This document shows positions 1 through 6,246 of a stretch of 7,286 nucleotides of DNA, one piece after another. This DNA is from Ignavibacteriales bacterium (GTDB lineage: Bacteria; Bacteroidota; Ignavibacteria; UBA10030): NCBI GenBank assembly GCA_016207365.1, contig JACQPU010000025.1:1-7286 (forward strand). Direction: 5' to 3'. How positions within the stretch are numbered: the first letter of the stretch is position 1; each line of letters opens with the position of its first letter. Position numbers and translations under genes: made by a program. The notes under the pieces are model-generated. The model saw nothing but the letters and a program-made list of their open reading frames with translations. It was not told the origin of the DNA and ran no database searches.

Positions 1-155
1 ATTCATGACTATAGTCAAAAAAGCATCCCCCTGCAACCGAACAACTTTGTTCATTTTCGGTTTCTTCCTTCTTCCTTTTTTCCCGGTTCTCTTGCCAATT
101 TCCCGTTTTCTTGTTATCTTGTTTTGATTCTCTGATCCAGAATACGGAGTATTGA
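1..155. other. Pyrimidine-rich leader upstream of rpmB
   Basis: No gene is supported here. The stretch holds a perfect 12-bp palindrome at 6-17 (TGACTATAGTCA) and an inverted repeat AACCGAA (35-41) / TTCGGTT (56-62), which encloses an alternative smaller stem GAACA (39-43) / TGTTC (48-52). From 61 to 84 the + strand is an unbroken run of 24 pyrimidines, and only 8 purines occur in 61-120. The inverted repeat followed by a T/C-rich tract could be a weak end of an upstream transcript, but the tail is not a clean T run. The candidate rpmB promoter lies at the right end of this stretch. Confidence 0.5.
92..120 (+). promoter_or_regulatory. Candidate sigma-70-type promoter of rpmB
   Basis: A -35-like TTGCCA (92-97, five of six matches to TTGACA) is separated by 17 bases from a -10-like TATCTT (115-120, four of six). 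Transcription would start near 127 and leave a leader of about 29 bases before the rpmB ATG at 156. A GGAG Shine-Dalgarno at 146-149 lies inside that leader. The very pyrimidine-rich surroundings raise the chance of accidental matches, so this is a prediction only. Confidence 0.38.
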
Positions 156-347
156 ATGGCAAGGATTTGTGCAATTTGCGGAAAGAAACCCATGGCGGGC
201 AATAACGTCAGCCACGCACACAACAGAACTCCCCGAAGATTCCTGCCGAACCTGAAGCGCGTCCGGGCTGTCGTTGAGGGAAACGTGCGGCGAATCACGG
301 TCTGTACGAATTGTATCAAGTCGGGACGGATCCGCAAAGCGGCCTGA
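156..347 (+). CDS. rpmB: 50S ribosomal protein L28 (zinc-ribbon, short form)
   Basis: Structural protein of the large ribosomal subunit. The 63-residue product has the family core: GKKPMAGNNVSHAHNRT at residues 9-25 followed by RRFLPNLKRVR. Two CxxC pairs (C5/C8 and C50/C53) make it the zinc-binding C+ form, and the short length (about 63 residues rather than about 78) fits that subtype. The ATG at 156 is preceded by GGAG at 146-149, six bases away, which decides the start. It is a single-gene transcription unit, with a candidate promoter at 92-120 and a strong terminator at 379-403. No rpmG neighbour is seen, although the two genes are often adjacent in other bacteria. In many species C+ L28 coexists with a cysteine-free paralogue expressed under zinc limitation; only this copy is visible here. 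Identification is secure. Confidence 0.97.
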   Translation: MARICAICGKKPMAGNNVSHAHNRTPRRFLPNLKRVRAVVEGNVRRITVCTNCIKSGRIRKAA

Positions 348-378
348 GGGAACGAGTCTGTTTGTGCCGGTAACGCTT

Positions 379-403
379 ATCCCGCCTCCCCGCGGGATTT
401 TTT
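379..403 (+). terminator. Intrinsic terminator after rpmB
   Basis: A perfect 7-bp stem ATCCCGC (379-385) / GCGGGAT (392-398) with a six-base loop CTCCCC is followed at once by TTTTT (399-403; six T's counting the last stem base). It starts 32 bases after the rpmB stop and ends 42 bases before pgsA. It therefore separates rpmB from the lipid/recA cluster and implies that pgsA has its own promoter or depends on readthrough. I found no convincing promoter in 404-445. Confidence 0.9.
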
Positions 404-445
404 GTTCATACATCACGTTGCTGCGGTTGATCGCGGTGTACCGGA

Positions 446-1072
446 ATGAAAATCGCCTTCTCACCCCCCAACCAGCTCACCCTCCTTCGAATCCTGCTCA
501 CGCCGGTATTCCTCGTATTCCTCTTTTCTCAGAGTCCCATCCTTCGCCAGCTCTCCGTCGTGGTATTTATCCTTGCGCTTCTCACAGATTGGTACGACGG
601 ATGGGTTGCCAGACGATGGGGATATGTAACACGGTGGGGTACTTTTCTCGATCCCCTCGCCGACAAGATCGTCACCTCTGCGGCGCTCATTTCCTTTGTC
701 TTGCTTGACCTCGCGCCGGCCTGGCCTGTCTGGCTTATCGTGATGCGGGATATCGCGATCACCCTCCTTCGCTCGTATTCCGAATGGAAGGGCAAGCCAT
801 TTGACACAACGCGATTCGCCAAAACGAAGACGTTTCTTCAATTCGTCGTCATCTATTATATCCTCATTCTTTATGTAGCCCGAAGTTCGGGGTACTTCAA
901 CCGCGAGTACGGCGGTGCAACGGAAGTCCTCCTGGACAACACACTTCTAAGCGTTCTTATCATTCTCATCGCCGTGATCACTGTTTGGACCGGCATTCTC
1001 TATATCATCAACAACCGGGCCACCATCCGTGAACTCCATGAGTATTCCACCAGGGTCACCGAGTCGCGCTGA
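446..1072 (+). CDS. pgsA: CDP-diacylglycerol--glycerol-3-phosphate 3-phosphatidyltransferase
   Basis: Integral membrane enzyme that transfers a phosphatidyl group from CDP-diacylglycerol to sn-glycerol 3-phosphate, giving phosphatidylglycerophosphate, the committed step to phosphatidylglycerol and cardiolipin. The 208-residue product begins with the family-typical NQLTLLRILLTPVF (residues 9-22). It carries a complete CDP-alcohol phosphotransferase motif: D48, D51-G52, A55-R56, G65, D69 and D73, in the exact DG(x)2AR(x)8G(x)3D(x)3D spacing. RDIAITLLR at 101-109 and AKTKT at 125-129 are PgsA-like. Hydrophobic segments lie at about 16-30, 34-47, 79-99, 128-145 and 166-190. A loop around 146-166 makes it somewhat longer than the usual 180-190 residues. 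The next gene, pgpA, overlaps its end and performs the next reaction, supporting PgsA over other CDP-alcohol transferases. The Shine-Dalgarno before ATG 446 is weak. Confidence 0.92.
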   Translation: MKIAFSPPNQLTLLRILLTPVFLVFLFSQSPILRQLSVVVFILALLTDWYDGWVARRWGYVTRWGTFLDPLADKIVTSAALISFVLLDLAPAWPVWLIVMRDIAITLLRSYSEWKGKPFDTTRFAKTKTFLQFVVIYYILILYVARSSGYFNREYGGATEVLLDNTLLSVLIILIAVITVWTGILYIINNRATIRELHEYSTRVTESR

Positions 1073-1568
1073 GAGCGCGCTCGTTGCCGACCCGTCGTTC
1101 CACGTTCCGCTGCCTGCACGCATCTTCGCGTCCGGATTGTTCACAGGATATGTGCCCTTCGCATCAGGCACATTCGGAAGCCTTGCGGCATTGGGGCTGT
1201 ATCTCATTCCGGGATTTGAGCATCCTTACGTCATCATGCCTGCGTGTGCCGTCGTTCTGCTGCTCGGTGCCAAAGCAGCCGGGCTTATGGAGCGCCGGTA
1301 CGGTCACGATCCCGCCCAAGTTACCATCGACGAGGTTCTTGGCATGTGGATTTCACTGTTTCTTGTGCCAAAAAGTCTCTCTGCGGCCGTGGTGGCGTTT
1401 TTCATTTTCCGAATTCTTGACATTATCAAACCGTGGCCTGCAAGAAAATTCGATTCCCTGAGGGGAGGAATGGGAATCATGATGGATGATGTTGTGGCCG
1501 GAGTGTACACAAACTTGCTTGTTCACCTCATCGTTCGGCTGGGCCTGCATACAATCCTTCCGTTGTAA
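1038..1568 (+). CDS. pgpA: Phosphatidylglycerophosphatase A
   Basis: Membrane lipid phosphatase that dephosphorylates phosphatidylglycerophosphate to phosphatidylglycerol, consuming the product of the preceding pgsA. From ATG 1038 the protein has 176 residues. PgpA motifs are all present: GTFGS at 44-48, DPAQVTIDE at 91-99, FRILDIIKPWP at 124-134 and GGMGIMMDD at 143-151; the acidic residues D98, E99, D150 and D151 are the expected metal and catalytic positions. Hydrophobic stretches lie at about 48-60, 65-84, 101-126 and 152-172. The reading frame overlaps the 3' end of pgsA by 35 bases. A GTG at 1029 in the same frame would add three residues (MNS), and neither start has a clear Shine-Dalgarno; the residues before about 24 are unlike the family core, so the exact start is uncertain. 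cinA begins 6 bases after the stop. Confidence 0.92.
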   Translation: MSIPPGSPSRAESALVADPSFHVPLPARIFASGLFTGYVPFASGTFGSLAALGLYLIPGFEHPYVIMPACAVVLLLGAKAAGLMERRYGHDPAQVTIDEVLGMWISLFLVPKSLSAAVVAFFIFRILDIIKPWPARKFDSLRGGMGIMMDDVVAGVYTNLLVHLIVRLGLHTILPL

Positions 1569-1574
1569 CAATCC

Positions 1575-2828
1575 ATGAACGCAGAAATTATTTCGATTGG
1601 CGACGAGTTGCTGATCGGACAGGTCATCAACTCAAACCAGGCCGTGATAGCCGAGAAGCTTGCTTCGGTGGGAATACGGGTCGCGAGAATGTCTACTGTG
1701 GGAGACAGCGTGCCTGAGATTCTGACTACGCTGGCCGAAGCCTGGAAACGTGCCCAAGTGCTCATTATTACGGGGGGGCTCGGTCCGACGCACGATGATT
1801 TGACCAGAGAGGCAGTTTGCCAGTTTTTCCAATCGGATCTTGTGCTTAATCCCGAGGCGCTCGAGCACATTCGCACACTTTTTGCTTCGCGCGGATTGCC
1901 GGTGACAAAGAACAACGAGGATCAGGCCTATGTACCGCGTGGGTGTTCAGTCATCCAGAACCTCCACGGTACCGCTCCCGGCTATTTCTTTCAAAGAGAC
2001 GACCGATCCATGGCAGTCCTGCCCGGCGTTCCGTACGAAATGAAAGAAATGATGGAAACCTTTGTCATTCCGCATTTTTCCCGGAAAGGGACCGGAATGG
2101 TCATTCGTTCTAAAACGCTGCGGACAACGGGGATTGCAGAATCCTTGCTTGCGCAGCAAATTGGCGATATTTCCGTCCTTTTTGAGAAGGACTCAGGCGT
2201 TACGCTGGCTTTTTTGCCAAGCCCCACAGGCGTTCGCCTCCGAATCTCCGCCGGAGCTCCATCGCTTCGTGAAGCCGAGAGGCGGATTGCCTATGTTGAG
2301 CAGAAGATTCGCCAAAAAGTCCAGAAGTATATCTATGGGGAGAACAACGAAGAGCTCGAAGAGGTCGTCGGGAGAATTCTTGCCTCGCGGCAGATGACCA
2401 TTGCCGTGGCGGAATCGTGTACGGGAGGCATTCTTACAGATCGTATTACGAATATATCGGGAAGTTCACGCTATTTTGAGCGGGGATTTATCGTTTACAG
2501 CAATGAGTCCAAGTCCACGGAACTTGGCGTTCCAGCCGAGGTTATTGTCGCGCATGGCGCTGTGAGCAAGGAAGTTTGCGAGGCGATGGCCCGGGGTGCC
2601 CGGGAAAAGGCACACACGGACATTGGAATTTCGACAACCGGCATTGCCGGACCCACCGGCGGAACGGAGGAAAAGCCCGTAGGCCTGGTTTGGATCGGAT
2701 ATTCTGACAAGGGTAAAACGCTGGCTCTGCGTTTCAATTTCGGCAACGACCGCCGTCGTTTCAAGGAACGGGCCTCCCAGGCAGCTTTGGAACTCGTTCG
2801 AAGAATGCTCCTCAAAATCGATTCATAG
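1575..2828 (+). CDS. cinA: CinA: nucleotide-cofactor pyrophosphatase / NMN amidohydrolase
   Basis: Full-length two-domain CinA, 417 residues, the usual length. The N-terminal COG1058 (molybdopterin-binding-like fold) domain, about residues 1-170, starts with the signature IISIGDELLIG (5-15) and has TGGLGPTHDD (66-75). In characterised relatives this domain hydrolyses ADP-ribose-type pyrophosphates. The C-terminal PncC domain, about 258-415, has the nucleophile motif ESCTGG (280-285, Ser281), VYSNESK (307-313) and GIAGPTGG (356-363), and deamidates nicotinamide mononucleotide to nicotinate mononucleotide in the NAD salvage cycle. Both domains look intact. The ATG follows the pgpA stop by 6 bases; thpR starts 7 bases after the cinA stop. 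A run of seven G's at 1772-1778 encodes part of the conserved GG. cinA lies in an operon with recA in several bacteria and is competence-induced in streptococci, but nothing here demonstrates such regulation. Confidence 0.96.
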   Translation: MNAEIISIGDELLIGQVINSNQAVIAEKLASVGIRVARMSTVGDSVPEILTTLAEAWKRAQVLIITGGLGPTHDDLTREAVCQFFQSDLVLNPEALEHIRTLFASRGLPVTKNNEDQAYVPRGCSVIQNLHGTAPGYFFQRDDRSMAVLPGVPYEMKEMMETFVIPHFSRKGTGMVIRSKTLRTTGIAESLLAQQIGDISVLFEKDSGVTLAFLPSPTGVRLRISAGAPSLREAERRIAYVEQKIRQKVQKYIYGENNEELEEVVGRILASRQMTIAVAESCTGGILTDRITNISGSSRYFERGFIVYSNESKSTELGVPAEVIVAHGAVSKEVCEAMARGAREKAHTDIGISTTGIAGPTGGTEEKPVGLVWIGYSDKGKTLALRFNFGNDRRRFKERASQAALELVRRMLLKIDS

Positions 2829-2835
2829 ACAGATC

Positions 2836-3399
2836 ATGCCGAACATTCGTTGTTTTCTTGCGGTTCCGGCAGATCCCAAAGTGCGTGCTGCCGTTGTTGC
2901 ACTTAGTTCGGGCGTTCAAAGTTCCGCTTCAGGCATCAGGTGGGAGGACCCGATGAAGCTTCATCTGACCCTCAAGTTTTTGGGATCCGTCGATCCGGGC
3001 ATTCTGACAAAGTTGAGTGAGGATATAGCATCTCTTACAAGTTACCATTCTTCGTTTGATATGATATATGAAGGAGTCGGCGCATTTCCGTCGATGGATC
3101 GTCCGAAGATTCTCTGGGTTGGTGCGCGCGGCGATGAGCAGATGATTCATTTACAGAGGGACATCGAGCATGCCGCGAAGAAATTCGGGTTCGCTGAGGA
3201 CGAAAGGCCGTTTCATCCTCACATCACCATCGCCCGCGTCAAACGATCGGACACGTCGCATCGCTTGACAGCAATATTAAAATCTCTTACCTTTGAACCA
3301 ATCTCGGCGCGCTGTACAGAAGTGCTTGTGATGAGAAGCGAGTTGCGCCACGATTCGTCGAGATACACTGTACTTCACACCATTCCTTTGCGTTCGTAA
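2836..3399 (+). CDS. thpR: RNA 2',3'-cyclic phosphodiesterase (2H family, LigT-like)
   Basis: Small cytosolic 2H phosphoesterase that opens 2',3'-cyclic phosphate ends of RNA; family members were first described as 2'-5' RNA ligases. The 187-residue product has both HxT catalytic motifs: H43-L-T45 inside KLHLTLKFLG, and H129-I-T131 inside FHPHITIARVK. The N-terminal RCFLAVP and the spacing between the motifs (about 85 residues) are typical. The substrate in this organism is unknown; cyclic-phosphate RNA or a nucleotide by-product are both possible. It lies between cinA (7-base gap) and recA (11-base gap). The same cinA-ligT-recA order is known from Deinococcus radiodurans, where the three are co-induced by DNA damage. 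The 3' part of this gene also contains a candidate promoter for recA. Confidence 0.92.
   Translation: MPNIRCFLAVPADPKVRAAVVALSSGVQSSASGIRWEDPMKLHLTLKFLGSVDPGILTKLSEDIASLTSYHSSFDMIYEGVGAFPSMDRPKILWVGARGDEQMIHLQRDIEHAAKKFGFAEDERPFHPHITIARVKRSDTSHRLTAILKSLTFEPISARCTEVLVMRSELRHDSSRYTVLHTIPLRS
3265..3295 (+). promoter_or_regulatory. Candidate internal promoter for recA, within thpR
   Basis: A perfect -35 hexamer TTGACA (3265-3270) is followed after 17 bases by TACCTT (3288-3293). The -10 is only three of six for the sigma-70 consensus, but it continues as TACCTTTG (3288-3295), an exact match to the Bacteroidetes -7 element TAnnTTTG, 20 bases after the TTG. The spacer is AT-rich (GCAATATTAAAATCTCT) compared with the surrounding coding sequence. 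Transcription would start near 3302, about 110 bases before recA. An 8-bp palindrome CTGTACAG (3312-3319) follows. No standard LexA box of the GAAC-N4-GTTC or CTGT-N8-ACAG type was seen. Confidence 0.42.
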
Positions 3400-3410
3400 C
3401 CGGAGCTTTC

Positions 3411-4508
3411 ATGCCAGAAATAAATTCCCCGTCTTCCCCCTCCAAAGAAGCGCGTCTGCAAGCGCTGAAGATTGCCATCGATCAGATCGAAAAGCAGCAC
3501 GGCAAGGGCTCCATCATGCGCCTCAACGAGGGACCCATTGCGAAGGTCGATGTGATTTCGACGGGATCGATAACGCTCGATGCGGCGCTGGGAATCGGAG
3601 GCGTGCCGCGCGGACGGGTTAGTGAAGTGTTCGGTCCCGAATCATCGGGAAAGACGACGTTGTGCCTGCACATAATCGCCGAGGCGCAAAAGACGGGAGG
3701 CATTGCTGCGTTCGTGGATGCCGAACACGCATTGGACACGGCATATGCAAAAAAGCTGGGAGTGGATGTGAACAATCTCCTTCTCTCTCAGCCTGAGTAT
3801 GGCGAACAGGCATTGGAAATCGTCGAAACGCTTGTACGGAGCGGAGCGCTGGATGTGATCGTGATCGATTCTGTGGCAGCGCTGACGCCGCGCGCGGAAA
3901 TTGAGGGCGAGATGGGCGACCCATCCATGGGCGTTCAGGCAAGACTGATGTCGCAGGCACTGCGCAAACTCACGGCAGCGATCAGCAAATCGAAAACAAG
4001 TGTCATCTTCACGAACCAGCTTCGCCAGAAAATCGGCATCATGTTCGGCAATCCGGAGACGACGACCGGTGGCAACGCGTTGAAGTTCTATGCCTCAGTG
4101 AGGCTCGACGTGCGCCGTATCGAAGCCATTAAGGACGGTCAGAATGTTGTAGGCAACCGCACGCGTGTCAAGGTAGTGAAGAACAAGGTGGCGCCTCCGT
4201 TTAAAGAGGCTCAATTCGACATTCTTTATAATGAGGGGATTTCCCGGCTGGGGGATCTGATCGACGCTGCGGTTGACAACGGCGTCATTGAAAAGAGCGG
4301 GTCATGGTTTTCGTACAAGGGGGATCGTCTGGGTCAGGGACGGGACGCGGTCAAGGCCTTTTTGCAGGCAAATACCGATACCACCCGCGAGCTGGACGAT
4401 GCAACCCGGAAGAAAATCGGGCTAATCATGGACGAGACGGCTGCCCCTCCCGCAGCCAAACCGGAGATTTCAACGCCCGCCCCCACAAAGCGGGCAGCAA
4501 AATCCTGA
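3411..4508 (+). CDS. recA: Recombinase A
   Basis: ATP-dependent strand-exchange protein of homologous recombination; its filament also stimulates LexA self-cleavage. The 365-residue product is complete. It shows the N-terminal polymerisation helix with KQHGKGSIMRL (28-38), Walker A GPESSGKT (75-82), catalytic E105 in VDAEHALD, Walker B LDVIVIDS (147-154), the L1 region around EGEMGDPSMG (165-174), L2 at FGNPETTTGG (212-221) and the family signature ALKFYASVRL (223-232). The start is fixed by GGAG at 3402-3405, five bases before ATG, the best ribosome site of the cluster. The tail after about residue 343 is rich in Ala and Pro and ends with basic residues, lacking the acidic cluster found at the E. 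coli C-terminus. thpR is 11 bases upstream and recX 12 bases downstream. Its own promoter inside thpR is likely but unproven. Confidence 0.99.
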   Translation: MPEINSPSSPSKEARLQALKIAIDQIEKQHGKGSIMRLNEGPIAKVDVISTGSITLDAALGIGGVPRGRVSEVFGPESSGKTTLCLHIIAEAQKTGGIAAFVDAEHALDTAYAKKLGVDVNNLLLSQPEYGEQALEIVETLVRSGALDVIVIDSVAALTPRAEIEGEMGDPSMGVQARLMSQALRKLTAAISKSKTSVIFTNQLRQKIGIMFGNPETTTGGNALKFYASVRLDVRRIEAIKDGQNVVGNRTRVKVVKNKVAPPFKEAQFDILYNEGISRLGDLIDAAVDNGVIEKSGSWFSYKGDRLGQGRDAVKAFLQANTDTTRELDDATRKKIGLIMDETAAPPAAKPEISTPAPTKRAAKS

Positions 4509-4516
4509 GCGGGATT
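4475..4516 (+). promoter_or_regulatory. Tandem hairpins over the recA/recX junction
   Basis: Two inverted repeats lie in tandem. GCCCGC (4475-4480) / GCGGGC (4490-4495) is in the last recA codons. AATCC (4501-4505) / GGATT (4512-4516) straddles the recA stop codon (4506-4508). The only Shine-Dalgarno-like sequence before recX (GGGA, 4511-4514) is mostly inside the second 3' arm, so folding would hide it. CCTTTTG follows, too poor in T for a firm terminator. In E. coli a hairpin between recA and recX lets only a fraction of transcripts continue into recX; a similar dosage control is inferred here, not shown. Confidence 0.33.
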
Positions 4517-4520
4517 CCTT

Positions 4521-5156
4521 TTGTACATAACAAAGATTCTTCGAAAAAAAGCACGACGGCCGGTCTATACCGTTTTCGTGGACGGTTCCCTTGCCTTTGA
4601 ACTGAGCGACGAGGTCCTCATGAAGTTCGGGCTGAAGGCCGGCGACAGGATCGACGAGCAGACAGTCGAGAAAATCTCCACGTCCGAGGGATTCCACCGC
4701 GCTCTGCAATTCGCCATTAACTACCTCTCCTACAGACCCAGGAGCTCAAAGGAGATCCTCGATCACCTTCGCAAAAAAGGATTCTCGCCAGATTTCGGAC
4801 GGAAGGTTGTTCAACATCTGCAGAAGCAGGAGATGGTGAACGATGTCGAATTTGCGCGCATTTTTGTACGTGACAGGCTGAAGAAGAAGCAGGTCGGCAA
4901 GGCTTGGATCCGCCGCGCACTGTACGAAAAAGGGGTCTCGAGTCACATCGTGGAAAAAGTCTTCAAGGAGTACATTTCTGACGACGATCAGGAACAGGCT
5001 GCACACCTGCTTGCGGAAAAAAGACTCCGATTGGCCAACGCCTCGTTCGAAAAGCTCGACAAGGACCGAAAGCGCAAACGGCTCTTCGATTACCTCCTTC
5101 GCCGGGGTTTCTCTTCCGATGTTGCCCTGAAGACGGTCAGCACCGTCCTCTCCTGA
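4521..5156 (+). CDS. recX: Regulatory protein RecX
   Basis: RecX binds the RecA filament and limits its extension and activities. The 211-residue product starts with a 55-residue N-terminal domain (ITKILRKK at 3-10, YTVFVDGSLAFELSDEVLMKFGLKAGD at 16-42) common in the longer RecX proteins of Firmicutes and Bacteroidetes-type lineages. The three-helix RecX repeats follow: ALQFAINYLSYRPRSSKEILDHLRKKGF (61-88), the segment around 105-140 with VNDVEFARIFVRDRL, and a last repeat at about 157-211. The start is a TTG at 4521. It is accepted because the conserved ITKI begins two codons later and no ATG occurs before residue 34. GGGA at 4511-4514 is its weak ribosome site. The rare start codon and junction hairpin both suggest low expression relative to recA. 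The AI-2E family gene follows immediately. Confidence 0.94.
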   Translation: MYITKILRKKARRPVYTVFVDGSLAFELSDEVLMKFGLKAGDRIDEQTVEKISTSEGFHRALQFAINYLSYRPRSSKEILDHLRKKGFSPDFGRKVVQHLQKQEMVNDVEFARIFVRDRLKKKQVGKAWIRRALYEKGVSSHIVEKVFKEYISDDDQEQAAHLLAEKRLRLANASFEKLDKDRKRKRLFDYLLRRGFSSDVALKTVSTVLS

Positions 5157-5162
5157 TTGTTC

Positions 5163-6209
5163 ATGCAACCCTTTACTGCCAACCGACCTTTCCTCAAGGT
5201 CTCCGTCCTCCTTGCGGTGCTGCTCGCCGCGTTTTGGGTCACTTCCCTCGTGCCGATGCTTACCATCGCATTGATCCTCTCGACCCTTGTTGCGTTTATT
5301 CTCAAACCGCTCGTCAAGCTTCTTGAATTCCGCCTCGGCCTTCGAAGGAGCATTTCCATCCTCTGCGTGTTTCTCCTGACCGGCGGCGCGCTCGTTCTCG
5401 TTTCCATCGAAGTGGTCCCATTACTCATGAACAGAGCGCTAAGACTCTACGATCAGTTTAAGACCTTTCCCTTCCAGGAGAAATTAAATATCGCGGCAGC
5501 GGATCTCGCACGCCACATTCCGTTCCTCGATGCGGAGGTCATAGCCTCAAGGGCCAATCAGTTCATCGCCGGCGGTGTCGAGGCGATCGGAAAAAATCTC
5601 GAGAATATCGTTCCCCTCATCGCGATGATCTCGATCGTACCCTTCATCACGTATTTTGTACTTGCCGAAGGAGACGTCGCCCTCAAGCGAATGATCGAAC
5701 GCGTCCCGAACAAGTACTTCGAAATGACGCTCAATGTTCTGAACAAGATTCAGAGGGATCTTGTGGGGTACCTTAGAGGCTGGATTCTGGATTCACTGAT
5801 CATTGGTATCCTCAGCATGGCCGGACTTTGGTTGCTTGGGATCGATTATCCCATTCTCATCGGTGCACTTGCCGGCGTTGCGAACCTTGTGCCGTATCTC
5901 GGTCCCGTCGTCGGTGCCGTCCCTGCGTTCCTCGTTTCCCTCACTCAGTTCGGTGATTTCCGCATGCTGCTTCCCATCGTTCTGCTCACCGTCGCGATCC
6001 AGGCGATCGACAATGTCATCGTCCAGCCGCTCTGTTTCGCGAAAACAGTGGACATGCATCCGCTCACCGTGATCCTGGTATTGATCGTCGGAAACGAACT
6101 GATGGGCATCCTCGGTATGCTCCTCGCCATTCCCATCGCAACGATTCTCAAAGTTTCGACGACGGAAACGTATTGGGGATTAAAGAACTACAGGATTACC
6201 GCGTCATAA
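5163..6209 (+). CDS. AI-2E family transporter (UPF0118 membrane protein)
   Basis: Polytopic inner-membrane protein of the AI-2E exporter family, 348 residues from ATG 5163, the normal length. Hydrophobic segments lie at about 13-30, 32-50, 64-85, 149-170, 209-226, 230-258, 268-290 and 300-333, with a soluble stretch at about 90-148. Family motifs are NLVPYLGPVVGAVPA (241-255), Q280 with DNVIVQP (283-289), MHPLTVILVLIVG (298-310) and GILGMLLAIPIATILK (315-330). Members are annotated after E. coli TqsA (autoinducer-2 export), but others are Na+/H+ or ion antiporters, so the substrate is unknown. A TTG at 5157, directly after the recX stop, is in frame and would add two residues; the ATG is preferred. 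No Shine-Dalgarno is visible, so translation may be coupled to recX. I saw no good terminator in the 37 bases before the convergent bioY stop. Confidence 0.9.
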   Translation: MQPFTANRPFLKVSVLLAVLLAAFWVTSLVPMLTIALILSTLVAFILKPLVKLLEFRLGLRRSISILCVFLLTGGALVLVSIEVVPLLMNRALRLYDQFKTFPFQEKLNIAAADLARHIPFLDAEVIASRANQFIAGGVEAIGKNLENIVPLIAMISIVPFITYFVLAEGDVALKRMIERVPNKYFEMTLNVLNKIQRDLVGYLRGWILDSLIIGILSMAGLWLLGIDYPILIGALAGVANLVPYLGPVVGAVPAFLVSLTQFGDFRMLLPIVLLTVAIQAIDNVIVQPLCFAKTVDMHPLTVILVLIVGNELMGILGMLLAIPIATILKVSTTETYWGLKNYRITAS

Positions 6210-6246
6210 GGGGACGGGTGAATACCACGGGGAGTGAGCGAGGTTT

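Noticed and set aside
38..52. SOS box-like CGAAC-N6-GTTC before rpmB
   Set aside because: Gram-positive LexA boxes need four bases between the GAAC and GTTC arms, here there are six, and rpmB is not an SOS gene.
404..445. Promoter for pgsA between the rpmB terminator and its ATG
   Set aside because: No pair of hexamers with acceptable spacing was found, though some promoter or readthrough must exist.
114..464. 116-residue - strand open frame opposite rpmB
   Set aside because: It is a shadow of the rpmB coding strand plus leader, with no recognisable protein features.
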